Below, one piece after another: positions 47,037 to 61,560 of a stretch of 64,000 nt of DNA. The position numbers and the translations under genes are program-made. How positions within the stretch are numbered: position 1 is the first letter of the stretch; each line of letters starts with the position of its first letter. The notes beneath the pieces were generated by a model that had not been told where the DNA came from, did no database searches, and worked only from the letters and a program-made list of their open reading frames with translations. Source of the stretch: Druceiella hillmani (Eukaryota > Arthropoda > Insecta > Lepidoptera > Hepialidae); contig JAYKKI010000148.1 of NCBI GenBank assembly GCA_039881145.1, positions 751,501-815,500 on the forward strand. The letters are read 5' to 3'.

Positions 47037-49990
47037 TACAAATTTACTCCTTTAGGAATTCTCTCATCGTCTATCTCTGTCATAAAAACGAAGCGACAAC
47101 CCGTCTCCAAGCTACATAAAATTATAAATACACGTTGAATTGAGAACATACTTCTTTCTTAAAGCTGTTTAAAAATTAGACAATAAATAATAAAACACAC
47201 TCGATGTGAAAATTTGGTATAGCTGCTAATATGTCCCAATACCAACGAAGCAAGATCAGAATTACTCTGTCAATAGTGAGCATGCTGGATTCAGTGCCAA
47301 ATTGTGACTAAAAATAAAATAAAATTACCTGGTTCCCGAGAAACGTAACGCCAAATATTTTAATATTTGGTTTGGGGAGTTAAGAAGACGAAAGGGGAGA
47401 AGAGAAGGAACTAACAAGAACCAATTTTGAAAATTTTGCAAAAGAGATTGACGTCTTCGTACTTTAAGAGTTTATAACATTTTATCAATAGAAATCTTTT
47501 ATATTATGCAAAAAAATAATATATATCTTGAAACAACCAAGGTTTTATTTTCGACAAATTTTTTACAACAAAATTTGAAAAAAAATTATATTTGTCTCCT
47601 GATTTTATGGTATTTATGAATAACCATAAAAATTTTATGATTTTTTGGAATTCTGAAAAAAATTACCATAGTGTTAGTTTATTAGCAATATTTTAAGTTT
47701 TTATGTGTTTAGGATTTAACATCTTTCCACACGTAATTATTTTCAGACCGGTAATTTTTATTTACAATGAACGAACTTTGTCACAGACCGTACGAATTAG
47801 GAAAATATTATGTAAAGAATCTGGACATATAAAGAAAATCTGTACAAGATATATATTTAGACCACTCGTTCATAAATATGGAAATAACTATGAAACTAAA
47901 ATAATGCTACAGTTAAAATAATAATGCTGCTCTTCGTTCCTTCTACTATCTCCATCTTCGTACTTGATCAAAGTGCGATTGTCAAGTGCGTGGGCAGACA
48001 TTCCCTAGCGTTTATTCCACATGTCCCCGTGCTTCTTACCGATATGTCCTTAGCTTTTAGGCGGTTCTAGTTCCTAATTTTTACATCAATTGCTCTCAAA
48101 ATAATTTAATCCCAACTACAAACTTTAAGAATCATTGGTATCGTTTTGAGGTCGGAGATTTTTTTTTTAAATGGGCAACTATATTTCGAATTGTCCAGAG
48201 TGGAAATACCAGAAAACCAGTTTTCCTCATTTTCCTCTCACAATATAAAAGGATTTAAATATGGTGCACACAGAAATTTATTAGATAAAGAATACAAAAA
48301 AATAAAAGGCAAAAATACATAAAAATAAATCCATTTACCTATTTTTATAATCCACGTGAAGCAAATCGCAGACAAAACTAGTTTGAAATAAATTAAAAAT
48401 AGAAAAAATATTCATTCTATTGCATAGAACTTCGAAATAAATACATCCAGTATATTAAATCTACGACGTAGTAAAAAAACTGAGACTATAAATGACAAGA
48501 AAATACTATTTTTTTCACCAATTTGACATTTTGGCACAAAACACTAATTAAGCGAAATCATCTGCGTTTGGTTGATACTATTTAACTTGAATTTAATTTT
48601 CATTAACTGCATAGAACGCGGTAACTCTCCATATCTCCAATTATAATCCATTCCCATATTCGAACTGCAAACAGTTTTCTCATCTTGTATTTTACAAATG
48701 CACGTTCCTGTAAAAGTTTTGGACTCCCTTTACAAACATTTATACATGAAGAAGAAATTTATACTAACAAACTTTTGTAGTAGTCCGATCTGTAAGTGCT
48801 CTTTAATATAATATATATAATATGGTTCGCATAATATGGAATTATTTCAGTTTACAGATTCATCTACAGACTAACAATATTTAAAAAGTAATCCAAGTCA
48901 TAAAAATGAAAATGTGATAAAAACGTAAAAGCAAGTTGTAAGTATAAGTCGTGATTTAATTGTTAAAACTACCTTTTAAAATGAATTTTTTCTCTTGATA
49001 ATCATTTTACGTGAAAGCTGATACTTTTAAAGAAAGAATTGATTCAGTACTATACGAAAAAATGGCAAAACATAAATTTGTGAAAAATTTATTGCATTCA
49101 TCTCTTAATCTAGATTTTTTTTGTATCCACTCACGTTAAGATTGTTACCTATTTCATGCTACGTCGCTTTTTAGATATAACGAATAAGGATGGAACGATA
49201 ATTTCTAGTTAATTGTTCTTCATAAATATCAGTTGACCTGGTAACTACTTACATGCTAGTTAGTCCTTCAAAGAAAAGGTTAAATAAATGAGACTGATAT
49301 ATGGAATACGTATTAACTCACATTACTTAAAATCATCATCGATTTAAAAAAGTTTTCATCGTAGTAATTTTATAAACTTAAAGTATAAACTTTTATTTAA
49401 ATATACTTACAATATGAATGGGATGATTTGGCTTCTCTATCCGTATATAGACGCTAATGTTTGAAGTTACCGGGCCGATTTCCATAAAATATTTAAAGAC
49501 ATTTACTTCAGTAGTTCATAATTAATATCAGCTAACGTTATATATTTATAAATATATGATAAGTTGAAAAGTGACTAAATATATAGAAATGTTGAAAAAG
49601 AAGCATCCTGCTTACTTGGTTCCTCTGATTAAGCATTAAAAAATACATCAAGGAATAAATGTTTTCAGTAACAAAATGATTATCAGTAACAAATAGATCT
49701 ACTTTCAAATGAAATGCCATCGTTATTTTCAGCCTAAGAAGAAAAAAGTTACAATTCGCCTGAAAAAGTATTATTACAAAATTAAACCAAAAGAAAACTT
49801 CGATTCTCTGAAGAGCGGTAATGTCATTTCAGAGTAATTCATGATCTTCTAAGTAAATAATCTACTAAAGGGTGAACAATCAGTTTAATGCATTAACGCC
49901 TAAGCAAATAATTGTCAGAAGAACGCGCTCTAAGACTTTTGATGTTTTTTGTGTGTAAATGTATACGCAGAAGTAGCTAGTTATTTATTT
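47037..49990. other. AT-rich region without recognised genes
   Basis: A perfect palindrome of 20 bp lies near 47353 (CCAAATATT ... AATATTTGG). The patch at 47930-48080 is GC-richer but unreadable. Frames are chance length. Confidence 0.45.
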
Positions 49991-49994
49991 TGCT

Positions 49995-50330
49995 TACGTC
50001 GACATGAGTCAAACGTGTTTAAACTCCATGAGTTTACTCCTCGTCACTAAGAAGTTCCGGTCGTCATCTTTCAGCTTCACAGTTAAAGCGTGATAGCGAC
50101 TTGCAACAGTTCAAACAAACTCAAATATGATGAATCTACTCCTCACCATTGAAAATTTCCTGTCAGTGCCTTCTGCCTTTATTATCCGCCACTGGCCGCC
50201 TTTAGTGACCCAAGTATTAATAAAAATAAGCCCAAAAAACCTGAGCTCGATAAATCTAATTCTTATCGGACGAGTTCTATTACCGAAGTGGTAAGCTACC
50301 TCACCCAGCCACCTCACTCATCTCGGCCTC
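49995..50330. repeat. Dispersed repeat unit, copies 2 and 3 in tandem
   Basis: Two related units begin TTTACTCCTCGTCACT (50033) and CTACTCCTCACCATTG (50136), about 102 bp apart. Each is followed by a TTCC(G/T)GTC ... TTC-rich segment, resembling the unit at 45690-45800. The block is GC-richer than its flanks. In the minus orientation all three contain a shared (A/T)GTGA(C/G)(G/A)AG-type core. It resembles a SINE or satellite monomer more than a gene; the 68-codon minus frame at 50111-50317 shows no domain. Confidence 0.5.
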
Positions 50331-53300
50331 GCCATAGGATCATGACCACTATCTAAGACTAAAATAATTGCAAAGATATGTGACGTGAGTTTAAACGCTA
50401 TATTGAAATCAATATTAAAAATTGATCAATGCCTTTTTGAATTACAATTATCTATAGAAGACAAATAAAAAAATATACACCTAGTATTCGCAATCGATTT
50501 AAGTCAAGAAAAATGTAATAGATTATTCCCACTTCTAGAGATTTCTTTTAGAGCGTTAATGCCATGTCTATAAAATACAATGTCATAAATTATGGTAGTT
50601 AATGTAGGAGTAATTTCTTGGAAAACAATTTAGTTTTCTTCAGTTAATTATGTGGAATAAATAATACCTGTACCTGGTTTTAAGATTCATTAGTACAAAT
50701 ATATATGTAATAAGGAGCTAAAACCTGAATCAAAATCTTTAGTGATCTATAAGGCAGGTGTTAAAAAGATAATTTATAAAGCACAGATGAACCTGGAAAC
50801 CTGGCCGTGAAATTTATTTTTTTTATGATATACTGGTAACTAAGACTAAAATCTATTAACGTAATTTTATTGTTGATATTATGTGATGATGATTATTATT
50901 AATGTTATGTATCCTTTACTCATTAAGGACTTGTAGTTAAAAATCCAATTTAATTAAAATAAATATGAAAAATTTATATTATTTCAAGATGTTATTTAAA
51001 AAATTCCTTTTTAAATTAAAAAAATTGCTGGAAGCAGCATCTGTTCTCTGAAATTTAAATTTTAATAAACATCACAAATACTATTATAGAAATAAAACAT
51101 GCAATCGCACAGAAAATATTTAGATTAACGTTTTTATGTGACCGTTATTGAAGAACAATCTTTCTAGCTCTTTAAAAACATTAACGCCAACATACAAATT
51201 TGGTCACTAAGAATAATATTAATTAAAATGACAAGTACTGAAGCTTTTAATTTTACATTACTATAAACAATTGAAGTTTTTTGGCTCACATAACAAAATT
51301 ATATGGTCATTTAATACTTTTTTTTTATTTATTTCCTTGTCTTACTCACTGACCATCAATATCCATAGGGTACTTTCAGTTTACCTATATTCCTGAAAGA
51401 TGGCATAATTGGTTGTTTTATAGAACATGTAAAGAGAAAAATTCGAAAATCAATTATTTTTAATTTTATGTTTTACTTATCTTTCTGTTAATTATGCGCC
51501 TGTAAAAGATGTTGTAAACAAGATATTTATGTTGTAAAAAATTAAAATGTTTAATTTTATAGAACTTCAGAGTCTAAAATATGTGTTTTGAAATAATTTG
51601 TTTGAAATTGAGTTTTCTTTCAAAATTTAAGTAACTCTCTTTAGCAAAAATACTGGAAAAGCCCAGATCGTTTTTCCGTTCCTTATTTCATTAGTGTAGG
51701 GATTATGTTATGCAAAATGTCTACACCTATAACACTTACCCTAAATTAGTAACTAACTACTAGGCTATTAAAAATTATAACCTATAATTTAGATTAGAGT
51801 TCAAAAAGGACATATTTTTAATAAATACCATGAACGTTTGCAAAATAAAATACAAAATATTTAGGAAGTATAAAAAAATTATTTATTTAAAAAACATACC
51901 ATAGATTTCTTTAATTTATTATATATTTCTTATTTTTATCGATAATATTGGCATAATCAATTCCTCATCATATAAACATGAAGAGTTGAAAGGTTGCCAA
52001 AATCACGTAGTTTACACTCAAGAAAAGCTGACACCTAGTTTTTTGCTTATTTATTATTCTTATGCGGTATTATATACATACAAAATATGTCTTATTCCAT
52101 TCGTGTTAACTTTAACCCAAAGTATCTTGACTTCCTGTTGCCTTTCGTGGAGCCAATTTATGAAATTCATTTTAAGAACTCAACCTAACTACTATGTTTG
52201 TCACTAATTTCACAAATCGATGTATTCAAATGATTTATTATTTAATGTCACCTTCGTTAAGACTGATGTATTTTGACTTATTTTCCACATATCGAATCTC
52301 ATCCAGGTTTCAACGGGTCTGTCTCGGTTTCGTAAGCCCAGAGAATTCCTCATCAGTGCAAGTTTCTTGATGACTTCATCTTTTTCTTCAGCGTATTTCC
52401 AATTAATTTCCACATGTTCCTCTTTTACAAGACCTACTCACCGATTAAACGTTCCTCGATAATGGTTCATGGCTCGCCCTTGGTAATTGTTGCTAGCCAC
52501 TTTTTTTGAAGATTTTAATGCAGACCTCCGTCGAATATTTTGAATGTCCGGATGAAATAGTGAAACTCTCTGTAATCTTCATAATCTCGTGAGTATACGC
52601 AGAGTAGATTTCATATTTTATATGTCTAGGTGCGGACCTCAAAAGAAAAAAGTAAACAGTACTTTTCAAAGACTACTAACGTTTTGCTGTAGAGACTTAA
52701 AATACAGCGTAGAGTTAAAGCGTGTATATATTAACTTGCACATATTTCGATAGTGAATATTTAACAATATTCGATCGAAAACAATTTTTGAGCTTTATAT
52801 ATTTTTTAGAATTGGAAATAAAATATTATTACAGATTTAGTGGAAAACATCCACGCCGCTTTTCTCAGAAAACCTTTGAGATTAAAACTTTAAAATTGAC
52901 GTGATGGTAAAGCATATTAAACTGCATGTATTTCAGTAGTTAACAGAAAAAAATAATGACATGGAAATTTTAGAAGGGGCAAATATAATTATTAAAAAGT
53001 TTTTTTTATTTCATATGTAGTATGGGGTATCAATTTATAGCCATATTTGTTTTTGTTTATTTATAGGCCCTGGGGGGCTGGATCTTTTGAAATGAAAGAA
53101 ATTGCAATGAAATTTTATACACATATAAGATGAAAATTGTTTGGCGATTTTCACGTACAATTTAAATTCATCATTGAATGGCAATAAAAAATACTGAATG
53201 TTATCTAAGTTCCTATTAATGTATATACAATTTTCCAGTAGCTGAAAATATTTTGCTGCCCATATTTTAATACTAAATGTTATTTCCAACGCTAGGCATG

Positions 53301-53627
53301 TTAACTTAATGATAATATTTGATAGTAATATATTATATGTTCAGAATCGGATACATGGATAATCGAAATTTTATATGAATCGAATAACAACAACACCTTT
53401 TCATTTTGAAATATAAGGTTTAATTTGTATTTTAAATAAAATGTATATTAATGAAAACCCAACAATACATAACACAATACCAGTGGTTTTACGAAAATAA
53501 CTTTCACCATTCTTGAAGACGTAATCGTAAAGTAATTACTTCAGACGCAGGTGTTTTCTCGGAAATTAGATGTTGACAGGATGCTCATCCATATTCGTAA
53601 TTGTATTTCCGTAACGTTATTGGTACG
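50331..53627. other. AT-rich region without recognised genes
   Basis: A minus frame at 52210-52413 (67 codons, KYAEEKDEVIKKLALMRNSL) lies in a GC-richer patch at 52230-52560 and has protein-like composition, but no family was recognised. Nothing else stands out. Confidence 0.4.
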
Positions 53628-53679
53628 ATGCCTCGAATCTATTTCGCCGCGTACTTTGTGTTGACGGGCATCTCGACGG
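53628..53679 (+). CDS. Candidate first coding exon with signal-peptide-like start
   Basis: An ATG at 53628 opens MPRIYFAAYFVLTGISTG, an 18-residue stretch with a charged start and a hydrophobic core as in signal peptides. It is followed directly by a strong splice-donor sequence, G|GTGAGT, at 53680. Local G+C is higher than in the flanks. No downstream exon or acceptor could be linked, and no family is implied. The frame stays open past the donor to 53786, where it ends. Chance cannot be excluded for so short a segment. Confidence 0.25.
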
Positions 53680-54867
<1,188 letters not shown>

Positions 54868-55343
54868 TTTTTTTTAAATTATATTCTAAAATCTCCACAC
54901 AATATGGTTAAAAATTCGTTCTGAGTTGGCCTAACATGGTTGTTCATGTACTTGAAGCTGAAGTTCTTAATCCAATTTTTCTTCATTTTTTTATTTAAAT
55001 CTCCATTCTAATCATCATGTATATATATTAAGATGGTCTAACAAATATGTGTACCCAAGTCACTATTATAATTGTATAATATGTTAATACAAGCCTCTGC
55101 AAATGATCAACATAAATTTAAATAAACCTCAATGTTTTTTATTGAAATAGGAGTTTACTAGGTTACTTTTCAATATTTACCTGTTAGACTTGCCATAACA
55201 TTATTATTAGTAAGCTGTGAAAAAGTTAAACTGCTTTAATGCTAAAACTGTCTTTTATTTCGAATTAAAATTTCGAATTAAAAATCAAGATACCAGTTCC
55301 ATAATTTCGGATTGAGGTCCAATATTGGATTTGATTTCTGGAA

Positions 55344-55781
55344 TTGGAAATTATTTTATATTTCATTATCTTATCCTTACAGTCTATGAATAAATCCAAT
55401 CAAGTCATTTTAAAACCGCTCATATTTTTTATTTTATCTTATATTTTTAAGAAAATCTCATTTCAAAAGCGCTTCCAAGTTGGTCATCATATGGAATGCC
55501 CTCGCACGTTTGAAAAACCCAATTATATCATTTTATGTACATTTTTAGGCTCAGAAAATATGTATGTAATCCTTCATTCTGGGCCCCTCGACCATATAAA
55601 AATATTTTTTTTTAATAATAAAATTAATCTAAAGTTGTATAAATTCCCTGCTACATTATTTATCACTTACAATGAAACGAACATGTCCAAAATATTTTGT
55701 AAATATCATGGCTCTCACGCTGATATTGATTTTTATATCTTCGTTTATTTTGGAAATCAATTACATTTTGGAAATCAATAG
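55344..55781 (+). CDS. Longest ORF in the window, 145 codons, function unknown
   Basis: An open frame of 145 codons runs through AT-rich DNA. With roughly 8% stop codons expected per frame here, a frame this long should arise by chance only rarely in 64 kb (my rough estimate is below 0.1). The product has a hydrophobic start, then ECPRTFEKPNYIILCTFLGS, and a region rich in Phe, Ile, Lys and Asn. It ends in a duplicated F-G-N-Q caused by an 18-bp tandem repeat at 55747-55780. A splice-acceptor-like TTATCCTTACAG precedes codon 14, so it may be an exon. No family, membrane topology or catalytic motif is recognised. It could be a host exon or a fragment of a large transposon or viral ORF. Confidence 0.35.
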   Translation: MEIILYFIILSLQSMNKSNQVILKPLIFFILSYIFKKISFQKRFQVGHHMECPRTFEKPNYIILCTFLGSENMYVILHSGPLDHIKIFFFNNKINLKLYKFPATLFITYNETNMSKIFCKYHGSHADIDFYIFVYFGNQLHFGNQ

Positions 55782-57689
55782 TGGCATTAAACAATATAAG
55801 AAATACAACAACAAAAGATACACATTTTAAATTTTGGATACCATATTAAGGATGAGGACATTAGAGATGAATGTTTTCTTACCAAAATAAAAAAAAGAAT
55901 AAAAATTGTAAATTGGATTAATGACGCGTGTTTATACTTCATCAAATATATTTTATCAAAAATTCATGTTTCATAAAATAGATTTTATCGAAAATTAACT
56001 TTCGTCAAATAAAACTATAAATCAAAGCCTTTCAAATTCCACAGTGGGTCATTGGTATATGTATTAGACAGCATCACTTCAAGTTCAAAATATTTTTAGC
56101 ATTAATCCGTTTCAAGGAATATATTATAGTAAAAAGAATTCATCATTACGTCAACATAGATAGTCAAAATGAAACATAATAGTACCTTTATATGTGGATA
56201 ATAAATTCTTTTCAATATAGCTTGATATTTTTTTCGTTGTTTTCGATACCACATTAAAGAAATATCAAAACCATGTAGGCATCTAAATTAGATATTACAA
56301 TTAAAAATATACGATTACTAATTAAAATGGTTTATCATTTCATCATAAAGTAGAGCTCTAATGCAAAGATAATTTTTATAAATTATGTGTTAAAAAATAT
56401 TTGCTTTTCCTGATATCAAAATTATTTTATTGAAATATTTCTTTCAACCCATTTCGCAAAAACGTAGCTTATTTACATAGAATTCGATATCACCCTTGTC
56501 ACCAACCTAATTCACTTCGTGAAAGATTGCAACTTACTTTTTGTGATCATGGGATGCATATCTATTATACATAAATAAACATTAGAAAGAGATAATAAAT
56601 AAAGTTTAAATAAGTCTCCGTATCTTTGTTTCTAATTCTAAGAGAATATTTTAACCAAGTACTGTATATTTAACAATTATTGACTGTTCCGCCATCATCT
56701 TTACTTGGTATAGGGTTTGTTTCATATGTACGTTATGGTGGTGATGACTTTGTCGTGATCAAATTTATATATCTTATAGTTTCCGTACGTATTCCTATGT
56801 ATCAAAAGTTCAATTGAATTTTACCCTAATGACACTAATTCATTATTTATTGTGATCATTTTCAGAATTTCTTACATCAAAAATAAAAAAAGCACCATAA
56901 ATCGCTCACTTACTCGTCAGTTTATTCTCGAATTACAAAGCTTTTTCTTCTCAGAAACCGTATTATGTGGAAATTTGTAAATAACAAAAAAATATGTTCT
57001 CTCCTTCTATCTCGGAAAATGGTGAATTAGAAGTGAAGAAAAATGGCGTTACTAAAAGGTTACCTAAAATTTACTAGAATACTACAGTAATCTAAATTTA
57101 GTCTATTATTTTGAAATCAAGTTTTTGAAATGTTCGTGATATTTTTAGGTCTTGACTTTCACGGACTAGGCATATAAATATTACAAAAGAAATATTAAAC
57201 AAAGAATATATTAGTCAAAGAAATATACGAGTATTTGTAAATATTTTGATAGAAATGAAATACACCCTTAAATATTTAAATATCCCCATATGTGTGAACC
57301 TTCGAAATGTGAGGTCTACTTAATATTCTCATTCATTAAACAGAAAACTTAGAATAACATACACGAATACTGATAACTGACGTTTATTTTCCATTGTCGC
57401 GGTAAAATTGGATCTGTGCCGGTGAAAATCATTCACCAAGTCAGGGACTGTTTTATTTCTCGCAATTTGAATAAACTATTTTCATTAGCTTTCCATACAA
57501 ATATTATACTATCATACTAATACGCTACTAATATAGAGTACAATTCCTTAGATTAGTACTTGAATTTAAGTTGCGAGTCCTGATTTCGAGCGGCACAGTT
57601 GGTTGCTTACCGAGGACTTGGGTTAAATTTTCCATTTGTCGTTATCTAATTCTTTATTTACCCAAATTTAACTAGGAATATGAAAAAAT
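55782..57689. other. AT-rich region without recognised genes
   Basis: No motif or structured repeat is seen. The part at 57370-57470 and the sequence just before 57690 are slightly GC-richer; the latter may be 5' sequence of the BEL/Pao relic. Confidence 0.45.
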
Positions 57690-58800
57690 TTGACGATGTT
57701 TCATTACATGAAGAAGAGCAAAATTTTTTTAGAGATTTAATTAGAAAACGAATTATTATAAAGAATCGATTAAAGTAAAGAGAAATTTAAAAATACACTT
57801 CTGTTATACAAGGTATTTCATCAGAAGCATTATCGGATTTCCTATTTAGTAAATATTAAAAATGATTGGTATGGAAACAATTTACGGAGAATTTTATTCA
57901 GTGTAATTTCAGATTAATACCTTGAATTCTAATATCGATGAACATGTTTCAACGCAACGAGTTTCCATTAAAACGCTTTTTGATAATTTATTATCTATTG
58001 CACAAACAATTCTTATAACCAGTCCTTATGATACTTGTAAAAATGATGACGTATCTCTTGAAATCTAATATTCAAAAAATTTAGAAACTACTATTCGTAT
58101 ATCTGAAATTAAATCACCTAAATTTGATGATAATTATCTTTAAAGGCTAGAATTAAGAAATTTGATTCATAAATTAATTAAAACCGGCAATAAATAACTT
58201 TCATTATATAAGATGTCCATTGGAGGGTGCAGCGAGAATAGTAATTCAATCCTTTGAATTTACAACCATCAATTATAAATGAATGCAAAATACATAATAA
58301 TGTTAACGTACTCATAAATAACCATTTGAATTCACTATTTAGCATTGATACTTTAAAACATGAATTTCATAGAAACCTTCGTTTTATTGTAGATCGTATT
58401 ACAATAAAATTACGCTCTTTAAATTTATCAGGTCAACCTATCGACAAGTGAGATACATTAATAATATACAGGGTACCAATTATATTAGATACTGTAACCC
58501 TTTCCAAATAGAAAGAAGTTAAATATAACCCGAAACTATACTTGAAACGTTGTTAGTGTGGACTTGGATTATCATATTTTAGAGGATACATTTCAATGAT
58601 CAGAAAACATAGATTTCCTAGCCAATAATTTGAAGGAATTACATATTAAGCACAATTTTGATAATAATTTTTGGACGCTAACAACAACATCAAGATAATT
58701 GAATTATATTTTTAACAAATTTTGTTGCTAATAGAAGAAATAGTTTATTGTTAGATGACTAAGAATTAATTTTTTGTTTCATTTCTTTTAGGTTCCCAGC
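57690..58800 (+). pseudogene. BEL/Pao LTR retrotransposon gag relic
   Basis: The plus strand reads RKRIIIKNRLK near 57750 (gag N-terminal region). Then EIKSPKFDDNYL (about 58105-58140) corresponds to the L-P-K-F-D-G-(D/N)-x-L-x-W motif, and LRNLIHKLI to the following F-R-x-x-F-x-x-L-(I/V)-x segment. FEFTTINYK (about 58255) and the open stretch 58254-58451 follow: INNHLNSLF, then FIVDRITIKLRSLNLSGQPI, matching the N-H-(L/I)-x-x-(L/I) and L-x-D-x-(I/V)-x-x-x-L-x-x-L-x-x-L-G motifs of the gag domain (DUF1759 type) of Pao elements. Frameshifts and stops are frequent. Protease, reverse transcriptase and LTRs were not identified downstream. Confidence 0.75.
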
Positions 58801-60169
58801 AAAAACCTTGGCCAAGCCTAACTAATATTTGAAGTTATATCCCAAATCAAAAATACTAGAGTAACTATGAATTCTTAAGACCTAAGAACGCCTTTGACAA
58901 ATAGTAAGTCAAAGTACGATTTCATGGCTACAGCTAATGAAGAGCATCTAATATTAAAAAAAAACTACCGATGACTCCACTGTTTCATATCTCAGGGAAG
59001 AGTATTTTGGCAACCTAAAATCATTTCATAACCGCGGAGACGAAGTGCAAGATAAAATACTATATTATATAAATTTAATTTACCAAAACATTCATTGAAA
59101 TATATATTTCACTTTGCCCTATCCATGAACTGAAATATCCCAAAATAATTATAACAGAAAATCCGTTTGTATCGCAAGATTTCAATATCAGAGCAAATTG
59201 ACTTAATGAATTTTTACTGTTATACCAATGGTACAATTGGAAATTTGTGCAATTGCACCATTGGGATAACAGTATAATGACAATTCCACAATTTTTTTGA
59301 ACTTTCATCCATTTAAAAACAAAACCTTATCCTACCTATCTTTTATTTTTGGGCCACTTATATTTTGATATCTGATGATTGATATGCGCATTTGCAGCAA
59401 AAGTAATATAAACATTGAATGCAATGTGTTAATATCAAAATCCTTTACGAAAGTTACAAGTGCTCTCCAACTCAAAGAAGCGTTGAACAAAGTAACCGAG
59501 AAATTAAAAGTATTTTGCCAACTGATCAATAGGATATTTTTGTTTTCTCAGTACCAAAAAATTACACATATCACCGTATGATTGGAAATTTTACGTGCAA
59601 AACTTTATTCGTCTGCAATTCAAAGGCTGGTTTGAATGACTCTATTTTATTTTCTCCAATTTTTCTTTATTATGGAGATATACTCTTTGACAATAAAATC
59701 TCAGTAACATTCGAACTTAAAAATTTATTGAATTATGATCGAATTTCGACCACTATTAATAATGATTATTTCCGATAAAAAACAATACCGTCTGCCAGCA
59801 ACATTATACAACTGACTGGCTTCTAATAAGTGAAAACAGGTATAAACCAATTTCCTAACACGCAGTTAATTCGCTTAACTTATATCAATCCTATGAGGTA
59901 TGTATGAGAAGGTTCAAATTTACATGCTACGAAACATAACTTATTTGTAATAATCTTTTGATATGTTTATCATTCGTTTGTAAATTAATTTAATTCCAAA
60001 ATTTTATTTGTGTCCTTGAAAGAATACAATATTCTTGTTTATAAATTATTTCACACTATGTAACTAAATTACATTAATTCTACTGATTGTTATGACATGA
60101 ATTTAATATTCAATATTATTTTGCAAAATATATTTAATATCATCCTTGATACCATAAAAACATGTTTTG
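58801..60169. other. AT-rich stretch with a long quasi-palindrome
   Basis: Frames at 59375-59581 and 59578-59778 are protein-like but unrecognised. They might belong to the Pao relic before them or the P-like relic after them, but no motif supports either. Confidence 0.4.
59215..59274. repeat. 25-bp quasi-palindrome, 10-base loop
   Basis: The arms 59215-59239 and 59250-59274 are reverse complements at 23 of 25 positions. Confidence 0.9.
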
Positions 60170-61560
60170 TTATTAGAATCTCACTTTTATGTAACACCAC
60201 GAGAAAGCAAATTAAGAATTGAACTGAGGTAGATAAAATATCTGATGGAAAATTGAGCAAAAACAAATTAAAATATTAATGTCGATGAATCATCGATACA
60301 AAAATTGCGTAGGAACATTACAAGATCATTAAGAGATAAATTTTAAATAAACGAAAATCAAACAGCAGTTTTAGAGTCAATTAGTATACATTCATTTAAC
60401 TTATCAATACATCATTTATTTTGAAAAAAAATTATATACAGTTTTGAAATTAATAATAGACAAGAGTGAACATAAACTAAAGCTGCATGCCTCATGTCGG
60501 ATGAAATGGCAATAAGACGACGTCTCGGAAGGGATAGTAAAAATATTATAGATATCGCAACATCAGCACAGGTTTATTGGACGGAGATTGCTTGGCTTGG
60601 ATTAAAGAAGCTCTTATTTTTGTAATTACAGGTATCAATATAAATGTAAGCTTTCAGTGTCATATTATATAGTAGATAATATGACTCGTCAATAAAGAGC
60701 TTCCTTAGTGTTAAAATGTTTCAAAATGTTCCCTTATTCTGGAATTGATATCGTGTCATCTAACTTTGATGAAATTCAGAAAGTATATTGATGATGACAA
60801 AATTATTCTGTTCGTGGAAATTAAATGAAGTTAAAACAAATTTTCCTCCGTATATTTCTGCACGCGCACAATGTGGTCAAATTAATTAGAAATGCATTCG
60901 AAAATGTAAAGAAATTGATCGACCATGGCGATTTCCAAAATATTATAATAATTTTCTTCATGTAATAATTAAGTTAAAAGTAAAGTAATAAAATAAAGTG
61001 GGCAAGCTAATTTTTAGCATTAGCGTACGTGACGCTCGAACTTCTTGTAAAAATAACTTCAAACATGAGATTTGTTTCTATGTCGCGTCAACTATTAATT
61101 TTATTCATACAATAAATAACTTGTTCGATGTCTTTAATTGCAAAAATATCCGTCAAGAGATTAAGAAGAAAATACTTATTTGAGCAAATAACCGTACTAT
61201 AATTAACATTCTAAATAATGTGAAATCCTACTTGACTCAATTCAATTGTACGGAATAAACAAATCTGTGATAAGAACTAATGAGAACCAAAGTGAAAATA
61301 CCAAAAACCACGTTTCAAATTTAATGGAAAAAGATTATATTATAAAATATATATCTTATTATAAAAGAAGCCACGATTGCTTAGAATTATTTTTTCCGAT
61401 ATTTAATCACACGGGGGCACTAATAATAATCCAATAGCACGACAAGTGAGGATTATTCACAAAAAGTTGTTAACTCATTCTAAGTTACGGAAAATACAGG
61501 TGCTAATTGCATATCGTAGGAAAATATTTTGATTTTGTATATAGACGTTAAGTTGCGATA
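60170..61560 (+). pseudogene. P-element/THAP9-like transposase relic
   Basis: The plus strand starts with FYVTPRESKLRIEL and IQKLRRNITRSLRDK (60195-60345), resembling the coiled-coil region after the THAP domain. NQTAVLESISIHSFNL follows. Then CLMSDEMAIRRRLGRDSKN (about 60490-60550), where P-like transposases have M-D-E-M, ALIFVITGI, DNMTRQ with RASLVLKCFKM and IDIVSSNFDE (60680-60770). ARAQCGQIN / VVKLIRNAFENVKKLIDH (60870-60925) is the H-x-x-K-L-I-R-N segment. FIHTINNLFDVFNCKNIR (61105-61150) comes next. YYKRSHDCLELFF with HGGTNNNPIARQV (61350-61440) matches the H-x-E-x-x-F-x-x-I-R-x-x-G-G-x-N-x-N-P-T motif near the C-terminus. The THAP zinc finger and terminal repeats were not found. Many frameshifts and stops show it is dead. 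The order of motifs is that of the full-length protein. Confidence 0.82.

Noticed and set aside
52210..52413. 67-codon minus ORF in a GC-richer patch
   Set aside because: Protein-like composition but no identifiable domain, and its length is compatible with chance; noted only in the stretch description.
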